This document shows, one piece after another, positions 10,369 to 20,535 of a stretch of DNA of 64,000 bases. The DNA is taken from positions 104,501 to 168,500 of the forward strand of contig QDFX01000009.1 in assembly GCA_003347645.1 (NCBI GenBank), in the 5' to 3' direction. How positions within the stretch are numbered: position 1 is the stretch's first letter; every line of letters begins with the position of its first letter. The notes beneath the pieces are model-generated. The model was not told the origin of the DNA, made no database searches, and worked only from the letters and a program-made list of their open reading frames with translations. A program made the position numbers and the translations under genes. This DNA comes from Rhizobiaceae bacterium CPCC 101076 (GTDB lineage Bacteria > Pseudomonadota > Alphaproteobacteria > Rhizobiales > Methylopilaceae).

Positions 10369-10376
<8 letters not shown>
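9195..10376 (+). CDS. acetyl-CoA C-acetyltransferase (thiolase)
   Basis: Cleaves acetoacetyl-CoA with CoA to two acetyl-CoA (or runs backwards for polyhydroxybutyrate synthesis). The 393-residue length is that of PhaA/AtoB enzymes. The acyl-accepting Cys is in [10 protein letters not shown] (about residue 90), the general-base His in [10 protein letters not shown] (about 350) and the second Cys in LCIGGGMG (about 380). The preceding neighbours supply transport and the following gene makes its substrate, so in this operon it most likely works in the degradative direction. Its stop overlaps the GTG start of the next gene by eight bases. Confidence 0.93.
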
Positions 10377-12306
<1,930 letters not shown>

Positions 12307-12399
12307 AGGTAAACCGCTGAACGAGCTCGTCGGTGCGGACGTCGTAGCGGTGCGGCCGGAATGAGGATGGAAACAGCGCCCTTCGTATTCGGCGGACCT

Positions 12400-14187
12400 T
12401 TACCTAACCGCCAACCCCGCCCCGCGCGCTCCGTCGACGATCAGCTCGGTCAGCTCGCCGTTGAAATGCTGAAGCTGGGCCAAATCCGAGCGGAGCCGTG
12501 TTTCATAGCCGGGGTAGACTTTCAGAAGGTCGCGGACGTTCGAGCGGGCGATTTCCGTACGGCCAAGCGAGGCATTGATCGCGGCCATCAGCGTCTGCGG
12601 CAAGGGCAGGCCGCTCGACGCGGCGGGTCCGATCAACTCCAGCGCCTTCTGATTGTCGCCGAGCCGGTATGAATCCAGCGCCAGGAAGAACTGCGTACCG
12701 GTGCGCGGGCGGGCGGTGAGGTCAATCGACTGGCGAATGCGCGCCATGCCTTCGTTGTACGAACCGCGCACATAGGCACGCGCGCCGCTCTGGTAGAGAA
12801 TCTCTGGATCGTTCGGATTGAGCTCGATCGCACGCTGGGCGGATTGGTCGGCAGCGCCGAAATCGCCGAGCCGGAATTGTGCCGAGAACAGCGCGAGATA
12901 AGCGAGGCTCGATCTCGGCGCGAGATGCACCGAGCGCTCCGCCGCATCCAGGGCCATCCGGTCGAAGGGGGGCATCCCCGTGCGATCGGCCAGCGCGGTG
13001 CTTTCGTGAACATAGGTCATCGCCAGCAATGCCCAGGCGTCCGAATATTGCGGTGAGAAGCCTATTGCCTGTTCAAGGCAGTGTCTGACCTGAGATCCGC
13101 GCTGCCGCTGCGGATCGGACAGCTGCGCCCGCGCCTGGAGCACGCATTCATAGCTGTCCCCCGATGGCGCAGTGGCCAGGGTGAACGTTGCCGCGCGGCC
13201 GGTCGCGATGGGTTCGGCTATTCTCGCAGCGACCTGGCCGGCGATATGATCTTCGATCGTCTCGGCCGCGTCTTCCGCCGATCCGCGGTCGATCACCTCT
13301 GACCAGATCGTCTCGCCGTTGCGGGCATCGGAGACGCTCCACCAGAACCGCATCGAAGATGCGCCCATGCGGACTGTAGAGTCGATTGCATAGACCCGGT
13401 TCGCGGGGTTCTGGAGGGTAAGCTTTTCGATGTCCATCCGGTCGTCGATCAGGACGAGCCGGATACCGGAGAAGCGTGAAATACTCGAGACCAGCGATTG
13501 AGTGAGGCCATGCGCGACCTGCGAGCCGCTCTCGTTCGGAGTGAGGCTGCGAACCTCCCGCAACGCGAAGATGGCCGGACCGGAATTGCGGCTTCGGTCG
13601 GTCCAGTTCGACGCCGCCAAGGCGAGGATGAACAGTCCCGCGAAAGCAGCGGCGCATGACGCCAGAAACCAGGGACGGGTCATGACGGGTGAACCGTCTG
13701 GAACAGGTGCTCCTGTCAGCGAGAGCCGCGAGGTCTGCTCCGGCTCGGTGACATGCTGCGGCTCGTCCTCCCTGCGGGAGAAGGTGGGTACGTAACCGCC
13801 CTTCGTCAGTTCGATGCGGATGCCCTCGGAAGCGCCGGGTCCCTCATAATAGGCGCTGAGCGCTGTCCGGATCCGGTTCGCCTCGATCCTGACGATCGGG
13901 TCCTGTCCGCCATCGAAGGCTTCGCCGCGGCCGAAGACGTCGACCGCGATCGTATAGGATTTGATACGCTCCGAACGGCCGGCGAGCGTCTCCTCGACGA
14001 CAAAGCGAAGAAAGCGGCGATTGCGTTCGGACAATCTGAGCCGGTCGTCGGCCAGCAGACGTTCGAGGACGTCATAAGCCTCTTCCGCTTCCACCGGACT
14101 TTGGCTGTCGGAGGAAACCAGGGCGAGCTTCGGTCGGCATTCTTCCGTTGCTTGTCGTTGCAGCCGCCGCATGAACCACCCTTTCAT
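12400..14187 (-). CDS. membrane-anchored TPR protein with adenylate-cyclase/CadC-like architecture, possible one-component regulator
   Basis: A 595-residue protein of a type frequent in rhizobia. Residues about 35-130 (RLSERNRRFLRFVVEETLAG, DVFGRG, DPIVRIEANRIR, KGGYVPTF) form a conserved cytoplasmic domain that in relatives precedes TPR or cyclase-like parts. A single membrane segment follows near residue 170 (FLASCAAAFAGLFILALAA). The middle resembles TolB-N/cyclase-associated domains (GLTQSLVSSISRFSGIRLVL) and the C-terminal third contains TPR units (ALLAMTYVHEST, SLAYLALFSAQFRLGDFGAA, NPNDPEILYQSGARAY). No catalytic cyclase residues are seen. It converges with aacS and lies upstream of the outer-membrane protein gene on the same strand. 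Function as a regulator is inference; a GTTAC-like motif lies before it. Confidence 0.7.
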   Translation of the reverse strand: MKGWFMRRLQRQATEECRPKLALVSSDSQSPVEAEEAYDVLERLLADDRLRLSERNRRFLRFVVEETLAGRSERIKSYTIAVDVFGRGEAFDGGQDPIVRIEANRIRTALSAYYEGPGASEGIRIELTKGGYVPTFSRREDEPQHVTEPEQTSRLSLTGAPVPDGSPVMTRPWFLASCAAAFAGLFILALAASNWTDRSRNSGPAIFALREVRSLTPNESGSQVAHGLTQSLVSSISRFSGIRLVLIDDRMDIEKLTLQNPANRVYAIDSTVRMGASSMRFWWSVSDARNGETIWSEVIDRGSAEDAAETIEDHIAGQVAARIAEPIATGRAATFTLATAPSGDSYECVLQARAQLSDPQRQRGSQVRHCLEQAIGFSPQYSDAWALLAMTYVHESTALADRTGMPPFDRMALDAAERSVHLAPRSSLAYLALFSAQFRLGDFGAADQSAQRAIELNPNDPEILYQSGARAYVRGSYNEGMARIRQSIDLTARPRTGTQFFLALDSYRLGDNQKALELIGPAASSGLPLPQTLMAAINASLGRTEIARSNVRDLLKVYPGYETRLRSDLAQLQHFNGELTELIVDGARGAGLAVR

Positions 14188-14504
14188 GCATCACTCAAGC
14201 AGTCCGGTAAGCACGTATCCTGGGTTTATCGGGTTGAAAGATTTGCCGGATCGTCATCGCAAAGTTGTCGGTTCGCCTTAATTGTGCGGACAATTCTTTC
14301 AACTTCGACGTGATCGAGCCTACCACCTTCAGGCGCGACGTAAAGTAACCGTAAGAGGCTAGCCCTCGGCCGCACCTGACTTCAGACTTCAACCGATCGC
14401 AAAAGAATCCTGTCGCGGGACGTCGGTGCACAACCCTCACCCACCGACAAAAGAGGCGAGGACGGGCATGCCGCCCTGTCCTCGCCTCCTACATTTGGAG
14501 TGGT
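14188..14504. other. 317-base intergenic region with terminator and promoter signals
   Basis: No credible gene; a short open frame at 14195-14440 on the minus strand has no family features and lacks a ribosome site. The stretch holds the terminator of the SphA-like gene at its right end and, at 14345-14355, CTTACGGTTAC on the minus strand. That differs by one base from the GTTACGGTTAC found at 15653. It is the presumed promoter region of the TPR protein gene. Confidence 0.5.
14453..14488 (-). terminator. rho-independent terminator of the SphA-like gene
   Basis: GAGGCGAGGAC (14453-14463) pairs perfectly with GTCCTCGCCTC (14478-14488); inner GGGC/GCCC can extend the stem. Read on the minus strand it is followed by TTTTG, 16 bases after the stop of the gene at 14505. 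Confidence 0.8.
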
Positions 14505-15443
14505 TCAGAATTTCCCGCTCATGTTGAAGTAGAAGGCGTCGCCCTTCAGCCGGTTCTCGACATGAACTTCCGGTGCCCAGCTGAAGCTGAAGTCCACCTC
14601 CGCATCGTCGATCTTGGCCTTGTATTTGAGCACCGGCCCGACGGCGACAGAGCGGCCTTTGAAGCCGCCGACCAGATCGGCGAAAGTGCTGTCATCGTCT
14701 TCGATCTGATAGAGCACACCCGTGAAAATGCCCGCCGAGAACCGTTCGGTCAGGCTTTTCGTGATGGCGACATCGAGATGGGCCATCGCGCCGCTGTAGT
14801 AATCGGTATCCGGATTGGTCGTGTTGAAATCGATGCCGAACTTGGCCGAATAGTCGATGCCGTGCGCCGCATCGATATGCGTGGCGGCGACATAAGGCGT
14901 GAAGGACCAATAGTTCATGCCGACGAAGGCAATCTTGTCGGGATCGTAATTTCCGGTCGGAGCGGTGACCGTCAGGCCGGCCGAAAAGAACGTATTGCCA
15001 GTGTCGTTGTGCCAACCGAAGAGAAGCGGTGTGATCTGGATGTCACCCAGTCCTCCCAGCACATCGGTGCGTTCGAAAGGACCAACGAACGCCGCAGTTT
15101 CCATCCGGCCGAACGGCAGGACCATTGAAACGGCATAGGTCCAGTTGCCGCCGAGTTCGAGCTTCGGCACGAAGACACCGCCAAGCGCCGTCGTCCAGAC
15201 CGTCGCGTCAACGCCCGCAGCGATGTTGTCGCCGATCGGAATATTGAAGTTGGCCGAACCGCTGTAGACGATGTTCGAGACGCCCCAGTAGGCGCCGGGG
15301 AAGGGCGGAACGATGCCGGCACCTGGCTGGGCATACAGGCCCGGCATGTATCGGCCGGCGGCGCCTTCGGTGGCTTCAGCCGGATGTGGCGCAACCGCTG
15401 CCAGAGCGGCCGTCAGCGTCAAGGCGGCATGTACGTTGCGCAT
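14505..15443 (-). CDS. SphA-family outer-membrane protein (phenol MetA-pathway type)
   Basis: Predicted outer-membrane beta-barrel, 312 residues, of the family called phenol degradation MetA or SphA, thought to help uptake of hydrophobic or aromatic compounds. It has a signal peptide (NVHAALTLTAALAAVAPHPAEA), then the recurring pattern of a lipid-facing barrel: PPFPGAYWGVSNIVY, VFVPKLELGGNWTYAVSM, GLGDIQITPLLFGWH, SAGLTVTAPTGNYD, and it ends in Phe (YFNMSGKF), the usual barrel C terminus. ATG at 15443 is preferred over 15455 because GGGGG lies five bases upstream. Its upstream region carries TGTTACGGTTACA, related to operators before the divergent sulfatase operon, so co-regulation is plausible. 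Confidence 0.82.
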   Translation of the reverse strand: MRNVHAALTLTAALAAVAPHPAEATEGAAGRYMPGLYAQPGAGIVPPFPGAYWGVSNIVYSGSANFNIPIGDNIAAGVDATVWTTALGGVFVPKLELGGNWTYAVSMVLPFGRMETAAFVGPFERTDVLGGLGDIQITPLLFGWHNDTGNTFFSAGLTVTAPTGNYDPDKIAFVGMNYWSFTPYVAATHIDAAHGIDYSAKFGIDFNTTNPDTDYYSGAMAHLDVAITKSLTERFSAGIFTGVLYQIEDDDSTFADLVGGFKGRSVAVGPVLKYKAKIDDAEVDFSFSWAPEVHVENRLKGDAFYFNMSGKF

Positions 15444-15651
15444 GATAACCCCCAAGCGTCCGTCCGCCGCCGCTGAAGCGCGCCGACGAATCCCCTTCGA
15501 AGACTGGAAACTTCCCGGACTGGTTTCAATCCGGGGTTCTACACGTCCCCAAGATGTTCGTGGTTGCAGCGGCTTCTGCTGCCGGGTGGATCAGACGCAC
15601 GACGCAACGACGAAGTATCATTTCACGCCTGATCGATGGGAGGATGAAGTC

Positions 15652-15664
15652 TGTTACGGTTACA
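15652..15664. promoter_or_regulatory. operator candidate TGTTACGGTTACA
   Basis: Two GTTAC half-sites in direct orientation separated by one base. Only one base departs from a perfect TGTTAC-N-GTAACA type palindrome on each side. It lies about 210 bases upstream of the SphA-like start and 93 bases from the second operator. Confidence 0.45.
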
Positions 15665-15744
15665 TTCTCCATGGTGTTCCACGTCGAGTGATTTCTTCAG
15701 ACGTCACTCGCAAGTATCAGAAGAATATGGGTTTTATTGCGGGC

Positions 15745-15757
15745 TGTTACCGTAACA
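15745..15757. promoter_or_regulatory. palindromic operator TGTTACCGTAACA
   Basis: Perfect 13-bp palindrome TGTTAC-C-GTAACA. The sequence GTTACCGTAACATAGCC recurs with one change (GTTACAGTAACATAGCC) before the exported HAD gene at 23224, and similarity continues for some 30 bases. This is a plausible dimeric-repressor site (TetR-like size), 144 bases before the start at 15901. Confidence 0.6.
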
Positions 15758-15900
15758 TAGCCTTCGAGTTCTGGTCATCACCATCGAAACGCGAAATGTT
15801 TGCCCGGCCCGTCATGACGAGCGGTGTCCCCGATGTTCTCGCGTCTTCCGCCCTCGGACTGCCTGCCGTCCTGCCTCTGCCCTGATCCGAGGTGGCGGGC

Positions 15901-16317
15901 ATGAGCGCGTTGTCGGACATGCTCAGCCTGTTCTGGCGGGAGATCGCGGACCGCCCCGACGGCCCTTTCGCTTTTCGCTTCTATCTCCAGCCCGTGATGT
16001 CCGCACTCCTCGCGTTTCGTGACGGCATCAAGGACGCAAAGGGTGGAACGCCCCCGTACTTCTGGACGATCCTGAACGATGCCGAGCGGCGCAGTGCGTC
16101 GTTGATGGAAGGCCTGAAGGCGACCGCCAGGGTCATCGGCCTCGGCTTCCTGATGGACTTCGCCTACCAGTATTTCGTGCTGGCGAAGTTCACGCCGCTG
16201 GAGACGATCGTCGTCGTCCTGCTTCTCTGCTTCGTGCCCTATCTGCTGTTGCGCGGGCCGTTCCGGCGGCTCGCCGGCTGGTGGCTTCGCCGTCAGCATC
16301 AAGAGCGCCGGTCATGA
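15901..16317 (+). CDS. small inner-membrane protein of unknown function
   Basis: A 138-residue protein, family not recognised. Two or three hydrophobic segments lie in the second half (ATARVIGLGFLMDFAYQYFVL and LETIVVVLLLCFVPYLLL), preceded by an amphipathic N-terminal half, and the C terminus is Arg/His-rich (RRLAGWWLRRQHQERRS). ATG at 15901 is preferred over GTG at 15892 because AGGTGG lies at proper distance upstream. It is the first gene of the operon that continues with a DUF202-like protein and sulfatase 1; its stop overlaps the next start (ATGA). It may act with DUF202 as a two-subunit membrane unit, which is inference from the coupling. Confidence 0.75.
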   Translation: MSALSDMLSLFWREIADRPDGPFAFRFYLQPVMSALLAFRDGIKDAKGGTPPYFWTILNDAERRSASLMEGLKATARVIGLGFLMDFAYQYFVLAKFTPLETIVVVLLLCFVPYLLLRGPFRRLAGWWLRRQHQERRS

Positions 16318-16784
16318 GCGACGAACACCTCTCCTTCGATCCGCCGCGAGGCAAGGACGACATTTCGGTCCTGCTGTCGTCGCGCCGCACCGGAATGTCG
16401 TTCCAGCGGACGCGGATGAGCGCCGACCGCACTTTGATGTCGGTGATCCGCACCTCGCTGTCGCTGATCAGCTTCGGCTTCACGATCTTCCAGTTCTTCC
16501 AGAAGATGCGGGATCAGGACGTGCTGACCACTGCCGCGCCTGCGCGCAACTTTGGCGTGGCGCTGGTTGCGCTCGGCATCGTCATGCTGGTCGGCGGCAT
16601 CGTCTACCACCTGCAATTCATGCTGGCCCTCCGCGTCGAGCGGAAGGACATGACGGAGCAGGGCTTGATCCGCGGCATCAGCCCGTTCCCCCCATCACTC
16701 ACTTTGTTCACCGCGGTCATCCTGCTGCTCATCGGCCTCGCAGCGATCGTCAGCATGGTGTTTCGCGTCGGCCCGTTCGGGTGA
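16314..16784 (+). CDS. DUF202-like (YidH-type) inner-membrane protein
   Basis: A 156-residue protein resembling DUF202/YidH. The conserved cytoplasmic stretch RTGMSFQRTRMSADRTLMSV precedes a first membrane helix (IRTSLSLISFGFTIFQFF), followed by two more (FGVALVALGIVMLVGGIVY and LTLFTAVILLLIGLAAIVSMVF). Molecular function of the family is unknown. The start at 16314 overlaps the previous stop, and only 30 bases separate its stop from sulfatase 1, so these three genes look like one transcription unit. Confidence 0.8.
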   Translation: MSDEHLSFDPPRGKDDISVLLSSRRTGMSFQRTRMSADRTLMSVIRTSLSLISFGFTIFQFFQKMRDQDVLTTAAPARNFGVALVALGIVMLVGGIVYHLQFMLALRVERKDMTEQGLIRGISPFPPSLTLFTAVILLLIGLAAIVSMVFRVGPFG

Positions 16785-16814
16785 GGATCCTCTCCACGTC
16801 ACAGGAGGTGCGTA

Positions 16815-18377
16815 ATGGCTAACGATGGAAAGAAGCCGAACATTCTCGTCATATTCGGAGATGACATCGGCATGTGGAATGTCGGTGTCTACGCGAACGG
16901 CATGATGGGCAATACGCCCAACATCGATCGTATCGGTCGAGAAGGTATCATCTTCACCGATCACTACGGCCAGGCAAGCTGCACGGCGGGCCGGGCAGCC
17001 TTCATTATGGGCCAGACGCCGGTGCGAACCGGCATGACCACAATCGGTATTCCGGGTTCGCCTCGGGGCATTCAGAAGGAGGATCCGACTTTAGCCGAAG
17101 TGCTGAAGACGCAAGGCTATGCGACCGGCCAATTCGGCAAAAACCACCTCGGCGATCGCAACGAGTTTCTGCCGACCGTGCACGGCTTCGACGAATGGTT
17201 CGGCAATCTCTATCACCTCAACGCGGAAGAAGAGCCGGAGGAACTCGACTATCCGGGTCAGAAGGATCCGGCATATTTGAAGAAGTACGGCCCTCGCGGC
17301 GTGCTGCATGCGTGGGCAACCGACAAGGACGACCCTGAGACCGATCCCGTGTTCGGCCGTGTGGGCAAGCAGAAGATCGAAAACACGGGCATGTTGACGC
17401 GCGAGCGGATGGAAACCTTCGACTCGGAGGTGCTCGGGCACACGCTGAACTGGCTCGACAAGGTCGGCGAGGAAGACAAGCCGTTCTTCTGCTGGTTCAA
17501 TTCGACCGCCATTCACATCTGGTCGCATCCACAGAAGAAATACGTGCAGATGGCCGTCGACGAGGGGCGCGCCGAAGAAGACGTCGTGCGGGCGAAGATG
17601 CTGGAGCACGACGAGCACGTCGGCGCGCTGCTGAACAAGCTCGAAGAGCTGGGTGTCGCCGACAACACGATCGTCGTCTACACGACCGACAACGGCAACG
17701 AACTCCTGATGTGGCCGGACGGCGGTTACGCCCCGTTCCGGGGCGAGAAGGGCACAACCTGGGAAGGCGGCCTGCGCGTTCCCTGCCTGGCCCGTTGGCC
17801 CGGCAAGATTCCGGCGCATTCGATCTCAAATGGCATCCAGAGCCACGAGGACCTGTTCGTCACGCTCGCGGCCGCCGCCGGCTTGCCCGGCCTCAAGGAT
17901 GATCTCCTGAACGGCCACCAGATGAACGGCACGAACTACAAGGTCCATCTCGACGGCTACAACAACCTCGAGCACTGGTCCGACACGTCGAAGAAGTCGG
18001 CCCGAAAGGCATTTTTCTATTACGACGAGACTGACCTAATGGCCGTTCGTGTCGGACCCTGGAAAATGCACATCGGTGTGAAGTCGGAGGGGAGCTGGTG
18101 GAATGACAAGCACTATCCGAGCGTGCCCTACGTCTTCAATCTGCTGATGGACCCGATGGAGAAGATCGATCCGGAATCCCATGAATGGGGATATGCCGGG
18201 CGGAAATTCTTCGCGCAGAAAATGTGGGCACCGACCGCCGCCCAATCGTTCATCCGCGAGCATCTCAAGAGCTTGATGGATTACCCGCCGCGGCAGGGCG
18301 CCGACACGCTCAGCCTGCACAAGGCGCTCGAAGGCGCGATGGCGAAGATGGAGGCGGCAAGGACCTCGAACAACTAG
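16815..18377 (+). CDS. arylsulfatase, Cys-type (sulfatase 1)
   Basis: Type I sulfatase, 520 residues, hydrolysing sulfate esters by a formylglycine residue. Seen: metal-binding Asp pair in LVIFGDDIGM (residues 16-17), FGly motif C56-T-A-G-R60 (CxAxR form, fully present), later metal ligands in YTTDNGNE (about 291) and the WEGGLRVPCLARWPGK segment (about 317). A strong AGGAGG site precedes the ATG. No signal peptide or membrane segment is evident, so the enzyme is predicted cytoplasmic, unlike most exported sulfatases. The formylglycine-generating enzyme needed to mature Cys56 is encoded at 22224 in the same locus. Substrate unknown. Closely related in layout to sulfatase 2 at 18931. Confidence 0.93.
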   Translation: MANDGKKPNILVIFGDDIGMWNVGVYANGMMGNTPNIDRIGREGIIFTDHYGQASCTAGRAAFIMGQTPVRTGMTTIGIPGSPRGIQKEDPTLAEVLKTQGYATGQFGKNHLGDRNEFLPTVHGFDEWFGNLYHLNAEEEPEELDYPGQKDPAYLKKYGPRGVLHAWATDKDDPETDPVFGRVGKQKIENTGMLTRERMETFDSEVLGHTLNWLDKVGEEDKPFFCWFNSTAIHIWSHPQKKYVQMAVDEGRAEEDVVRAKMLEHDEHVGALLNKLEELGVADNTIVVYTTDNGNELLMWPDGGYAPFRGEKGTTWEGGLRVPCLARWPGKIPAHSISNGIQSHEDLFVTLAAAAGLPGLKDDLLNGHQMNGTNYKVHLDGYNNLEHWSDTSKKSARKAFFYYDETDLMAVRVGPWKMHIGVKSEGSWWNDKHYPSVPYVFNLLMDPMEKIDPESHEWGYAGRKFFAQKMWAPTAAQSFIREHLKSLMDYPPRQGADTLSLHKALEGAMAKMEAARTSNN

Positions 18378-18389
18378 CCGCAGGAAACG

Positions 18390-18413
18390 GGGCGGCGACC
18401 GACGTCGCCGCCC
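18390..18413. terminator. stem-loop after sulfatase 1
   Basis: GGGCGGCGAC (18390-18399) pairs perfectly with GTCGCCGCCC (18404-18413) around CGAC, 13 bases after the stop. There is no T-run on the plus strand, so it may be a weak or factor-assisted terminator. It also lies between two convergent genes. Confidence 0.55.
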
Positions 18414-18443
18414 TCATCGCTCGCGAGGATGCAGATGTCGGTA

Positions 18444-18668
18444 TTAGAAGCGACCGAAAGAGCTCAGGGCCTTGAGCGCATACGCGATCGAGGCGAACGG
18501 CTTGCTGCACGCCTCGTGGTAATCGCCGCTGAGGCCCTGATGGCCGTTCGGGTCGTGGTCGAAGTGAATGTGCACGCTGCTCTGGTCCTGGGTGATCGGC
18601 GTCTTGCAGCTCAAGCACCAGGGTTCGTTCCCGCCGCTGCCGCTGGCGGGCATGGGATCAAAGGCCAA
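18444..18668 (-). CDS. small C2HC cysteine protein, copy A (family unknown)
   Basis: A 74-residue protein I cannot assign. It carries WC18LSC21, a central VHIHFDHDPNGHQGLSG and YH51EAC54SKPF, so CxxC plus HxxC could bind one zinc ion. The same protein (73 residues, most positions alike) is encoded at 20536. Start is the TTG at 18668: in both copies AGGAG lies eight bases upstream of TTGGCCTTTGA, and protein similarity begins there. It runs antisense to the flanking sulfatase genes and its upstream region doubles as the leader of sulfatase 2. Being duplicated with protein-level conservation is good evidence that it is real. Role in the sulfatase system is unknown. Confidence 0.78.
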   Translation of the reverse strand: MAFDPMPASGSGGNEPWCLSCKTPITQDQSSVHIHFDHDPNGHQGLSGDYHEACSKPFASIAYALKALSSFGRF

Positions 18669-18843
18669 AATTCCAACTCCTGCGCGATCGCCGCGCCTTT
18701 CATAAGTTGGCATGCCGTATCCGGCCGCCAAAGCCCAGATCGGATCTCCTCCGTGGGTTATCCAGAGGCCAGCGACGATCCGTCGTCATTTCTTCACAAA
18801 TGTGGATTCCGCCACACAGGCGACAGGGTCGATTCCGCACGGA
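18493..18843. repeat. 351-base duplicated segment, copy A
   Basis: Aligns without net gaps to 20582-20932 (offset 2089). It covers most of the small C2HC gene plus about 175 bases of non-coding DNA upstream of it. Non-coding blocks such as GTTATCCAGAGGC, CATTTCTTCA and GTGGATTCC are the same in both. It is part of a tandem duplication of about 2.1 kb with one sulfatase per unit. Confidence 0.85.
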
Positions 18844-18930
18844 ATCCCCGTTGCCGAAGTCGTGCACATTCAGCACCGGAACTCGGCGGATGCGGGAGCC
18901 CAACCACCTACGTCAAGGGAGAATGAGGAA

Positions 18931-20472
18931 ATGGCAGAAAAAGCAAAGCCGAATATCCTCGTCATCTGGGGCGACGATATCGGCATCTCGAACCTGAGTT
19001 GCTACTCGCACGGCATCATGGGCTACCAGACGCCCAACATCGATCGCCTCGCTCGGGAAGGCATGATGTTCACCGACAGCTACGGCGAACAATCCTGCAC
19101 CGCCGGGCGCTCATCGTTCATCACGGGACAAAGCTGCTACCGCACCGGGCTCTCCAAAGTCGGAATGCCGGGCGCGCCGGTGGGTATGTCGGAGAAGCTC
19201 GTCACGATCGCCGCGCTGCTCAAGGAGCAGGGCTACGCGACGGGGCAGTTCGGCAAGAACCATCTCGGCGATCTCAATCACATGCTGCCGACCAATCACG
19301 GCTTCGACGAGTTCTTCGGCAACCTCTACCATCTGAACGCGGAAGAAGAGCCGGAGATGGAGGACTATCCGTCGGAGAAGGACTTCCCGGACTTCCGGAA
19401 GAACTTCGGTCCCCGCGGCGTCATTCATTCCTGGGCGACCGACAAGGACGACGCCACCGTCATGCCGCGCTGGGGCAAGGTCGGCAAACAAAAGATCGAG
19501 GACACCGGCCCGCTCACCAAGAAGCGCATGGAAACCTGCGACGACGAGTTCATCGCGGCGGCGAAGGATTTCATCAAGCGCCAGAACGATGCAGGCAAAC
19601 CGTGGTTTGTTTGGGTCAACACTACTCATATGCACTTCATCACGCATACGAAGAATGAAAGTCGCGGTCAGGCGGGCCGTTGGCAGTCGAATTATCACGA
19701 CACGATGATTGATCACGACAAGAGTGTCGGGGAATTGCTCGACTTTATCGACGAACTCGGAATCTCCGACGATACGTTCGTCCAGTACTCCACGGACAAC
19801 GGTCCGCACCGCAATACTTGGCCGGATGGTGGCACGACGCCGTTCCGTAGCGAAAAGAATACCAACTGGGAAGGCGGGTTCCGGGTGCCATTGATCGTGC
19901 GCTGGCCAAACAAGATTCAGGCCGGCTCGATCAGCAACGAGATCGTGCAGCATCACGACTGGCTACCGACTTTCCTCACAATGGCGGGCGCGTCCGATGT
20001 CGTGGACAAGCTGAAGAGTGGCTACAAGGCCATCGGGCGTACCTACAAGAACCACATCGACGGCTACGATCTCCTGCCATACCTAACGGGGCAGGAGAAG
20101 AAGAGTCCGCGCAACTTCTTCTTCTACTTCAGCGATGACGGTGACGTTCTGGCGATCCGCATGGACAACTGGAAGATCGTATTCATGGAACAGCGTACGC
20201 CCGGCACGCTTGATGTCTGGCGCGACCCATTCGTGCGGCTCAGGGTGCCGAATATCTTCAACCTGCGCACAGACCCATTCGAGTTCGCAAAGATAACGTC
20301 GAATACTTACAACGACTGGATGGTCCACCACGTCTATCTGATCTACGCGGTTCAGGCGGTCGCGGCGAAATTTGCTGAAACCTTCCGGGAGTTTCCGGTC
20401 GTGCAGAAGCCGAACAGCTTCACCATCGACGATGCGATGGCGAAGATGTCGGAGTCGCCAGGCGGAGACTAG
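18931..20472 (+). CDS. arylsulfatase, Cys-type (sulfatase 2)
   Basis: Second type I sulfatase, 513 residues, paralogous to the enzyme at 16815. The same elements sit at the same positions: GDDIG (residues 14-18), C56-T-A-G-R60 with the FGly-forming Cys intact, STDNGPH (about 288) and WEGGFRVPLIVRWPNK. ATG at 18931 is chosen over earlier in-frame codons because GGGAGAATGAGGAA lies just before it and the length then matches the paralogue; an upstream extension would run through the duplicated control region. No signal peptide is seen. Divergence between the two enzymes is much larger in the middle and C-terminal parts, which suggests different substrates. A perfect terminator follows. Confidence 0.93.
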   Translation: MAEKAKPNILVIWGDDIGISNLSCYSHGIMGYQTPNIDRLAREGMMFTDSYGEQSCTAGRSSFITGQSCYRTGLSKVGMPGAPVGMSEKLVTIAALLKEQGYATGQFGKNHLGDLNHMLPTNHGFDEFFGNLYHLNAEEEPEMEDYPSEKDFPDFRKNFGPRGVIHSWATDKDDATVMPRWGKVGKQKIEDTGPLTKKRMETCDDEFIAAAKDFIKRQNDAGKPWFVWVNTTHMHFITHTKNESRGQAGRWQSNYHDTMIDHDKSVGELLDFIDELGISDDTFVQYSTDNGPHRNTWPDGGTTPFRSEKNTNWEGGFRVPLIVRWPNKIQAGSISNEIVQHHDWLPTFLTMAGASDVVDKLKSGYKAIGRTYKNHIDGYDLLPYLTGQEKKSPRNFFFYFSDDGDVLAIRMDNWKIVFMEQRTPGTLDVWRDPFVRLRVPNIFNLRTDPFEFAKITSNTYNDWMVHHVYLIYAVQAVAAKFAETFREFPVVQKPNSFTIDDAMAKMSESPGGD

Positions 20473-20482
20473 CAATTCGAAG

Positions 20483-20508
20483 GGCGGCGGAGCGATCCGC
20501 CGCCTTTT
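20483..20508 (+). terminator. rho-independent terminator after sulfatase 2
   Basis: GGCGGCGGA (20483-20491) pairs with TCCGCCGCC (20496-20504) around GCGA, followed by TTTT. It starts 11 bases after the sulfatase stop. Confidence 0.85.
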
Positions 20509-20535
20509 GCTTCCGCGAGGCTTGAGATGATCCGT

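Larger units (their letters stand above)
15444..15900. other. divergent control region between the SphA-like gene and the sulfatase operon
   Basis: A 457-base stretch without a convincing gene. It holds two GTTAC-type operator candidates 93 bases apart (15652-15664 and 15745-15757). The 45 bases from 15745 resemble those from 23223 upstream of the exported HAD gene. It presumably contains promoters for both divergent units. Confidence 0.55.

Noticed and set aside
14195-14440. 81-codon minus-strand frame in the spacer upstream of the TPR protein gene
   Set aside because: No family features, no ribosome site and it covers likely promoter DNA.
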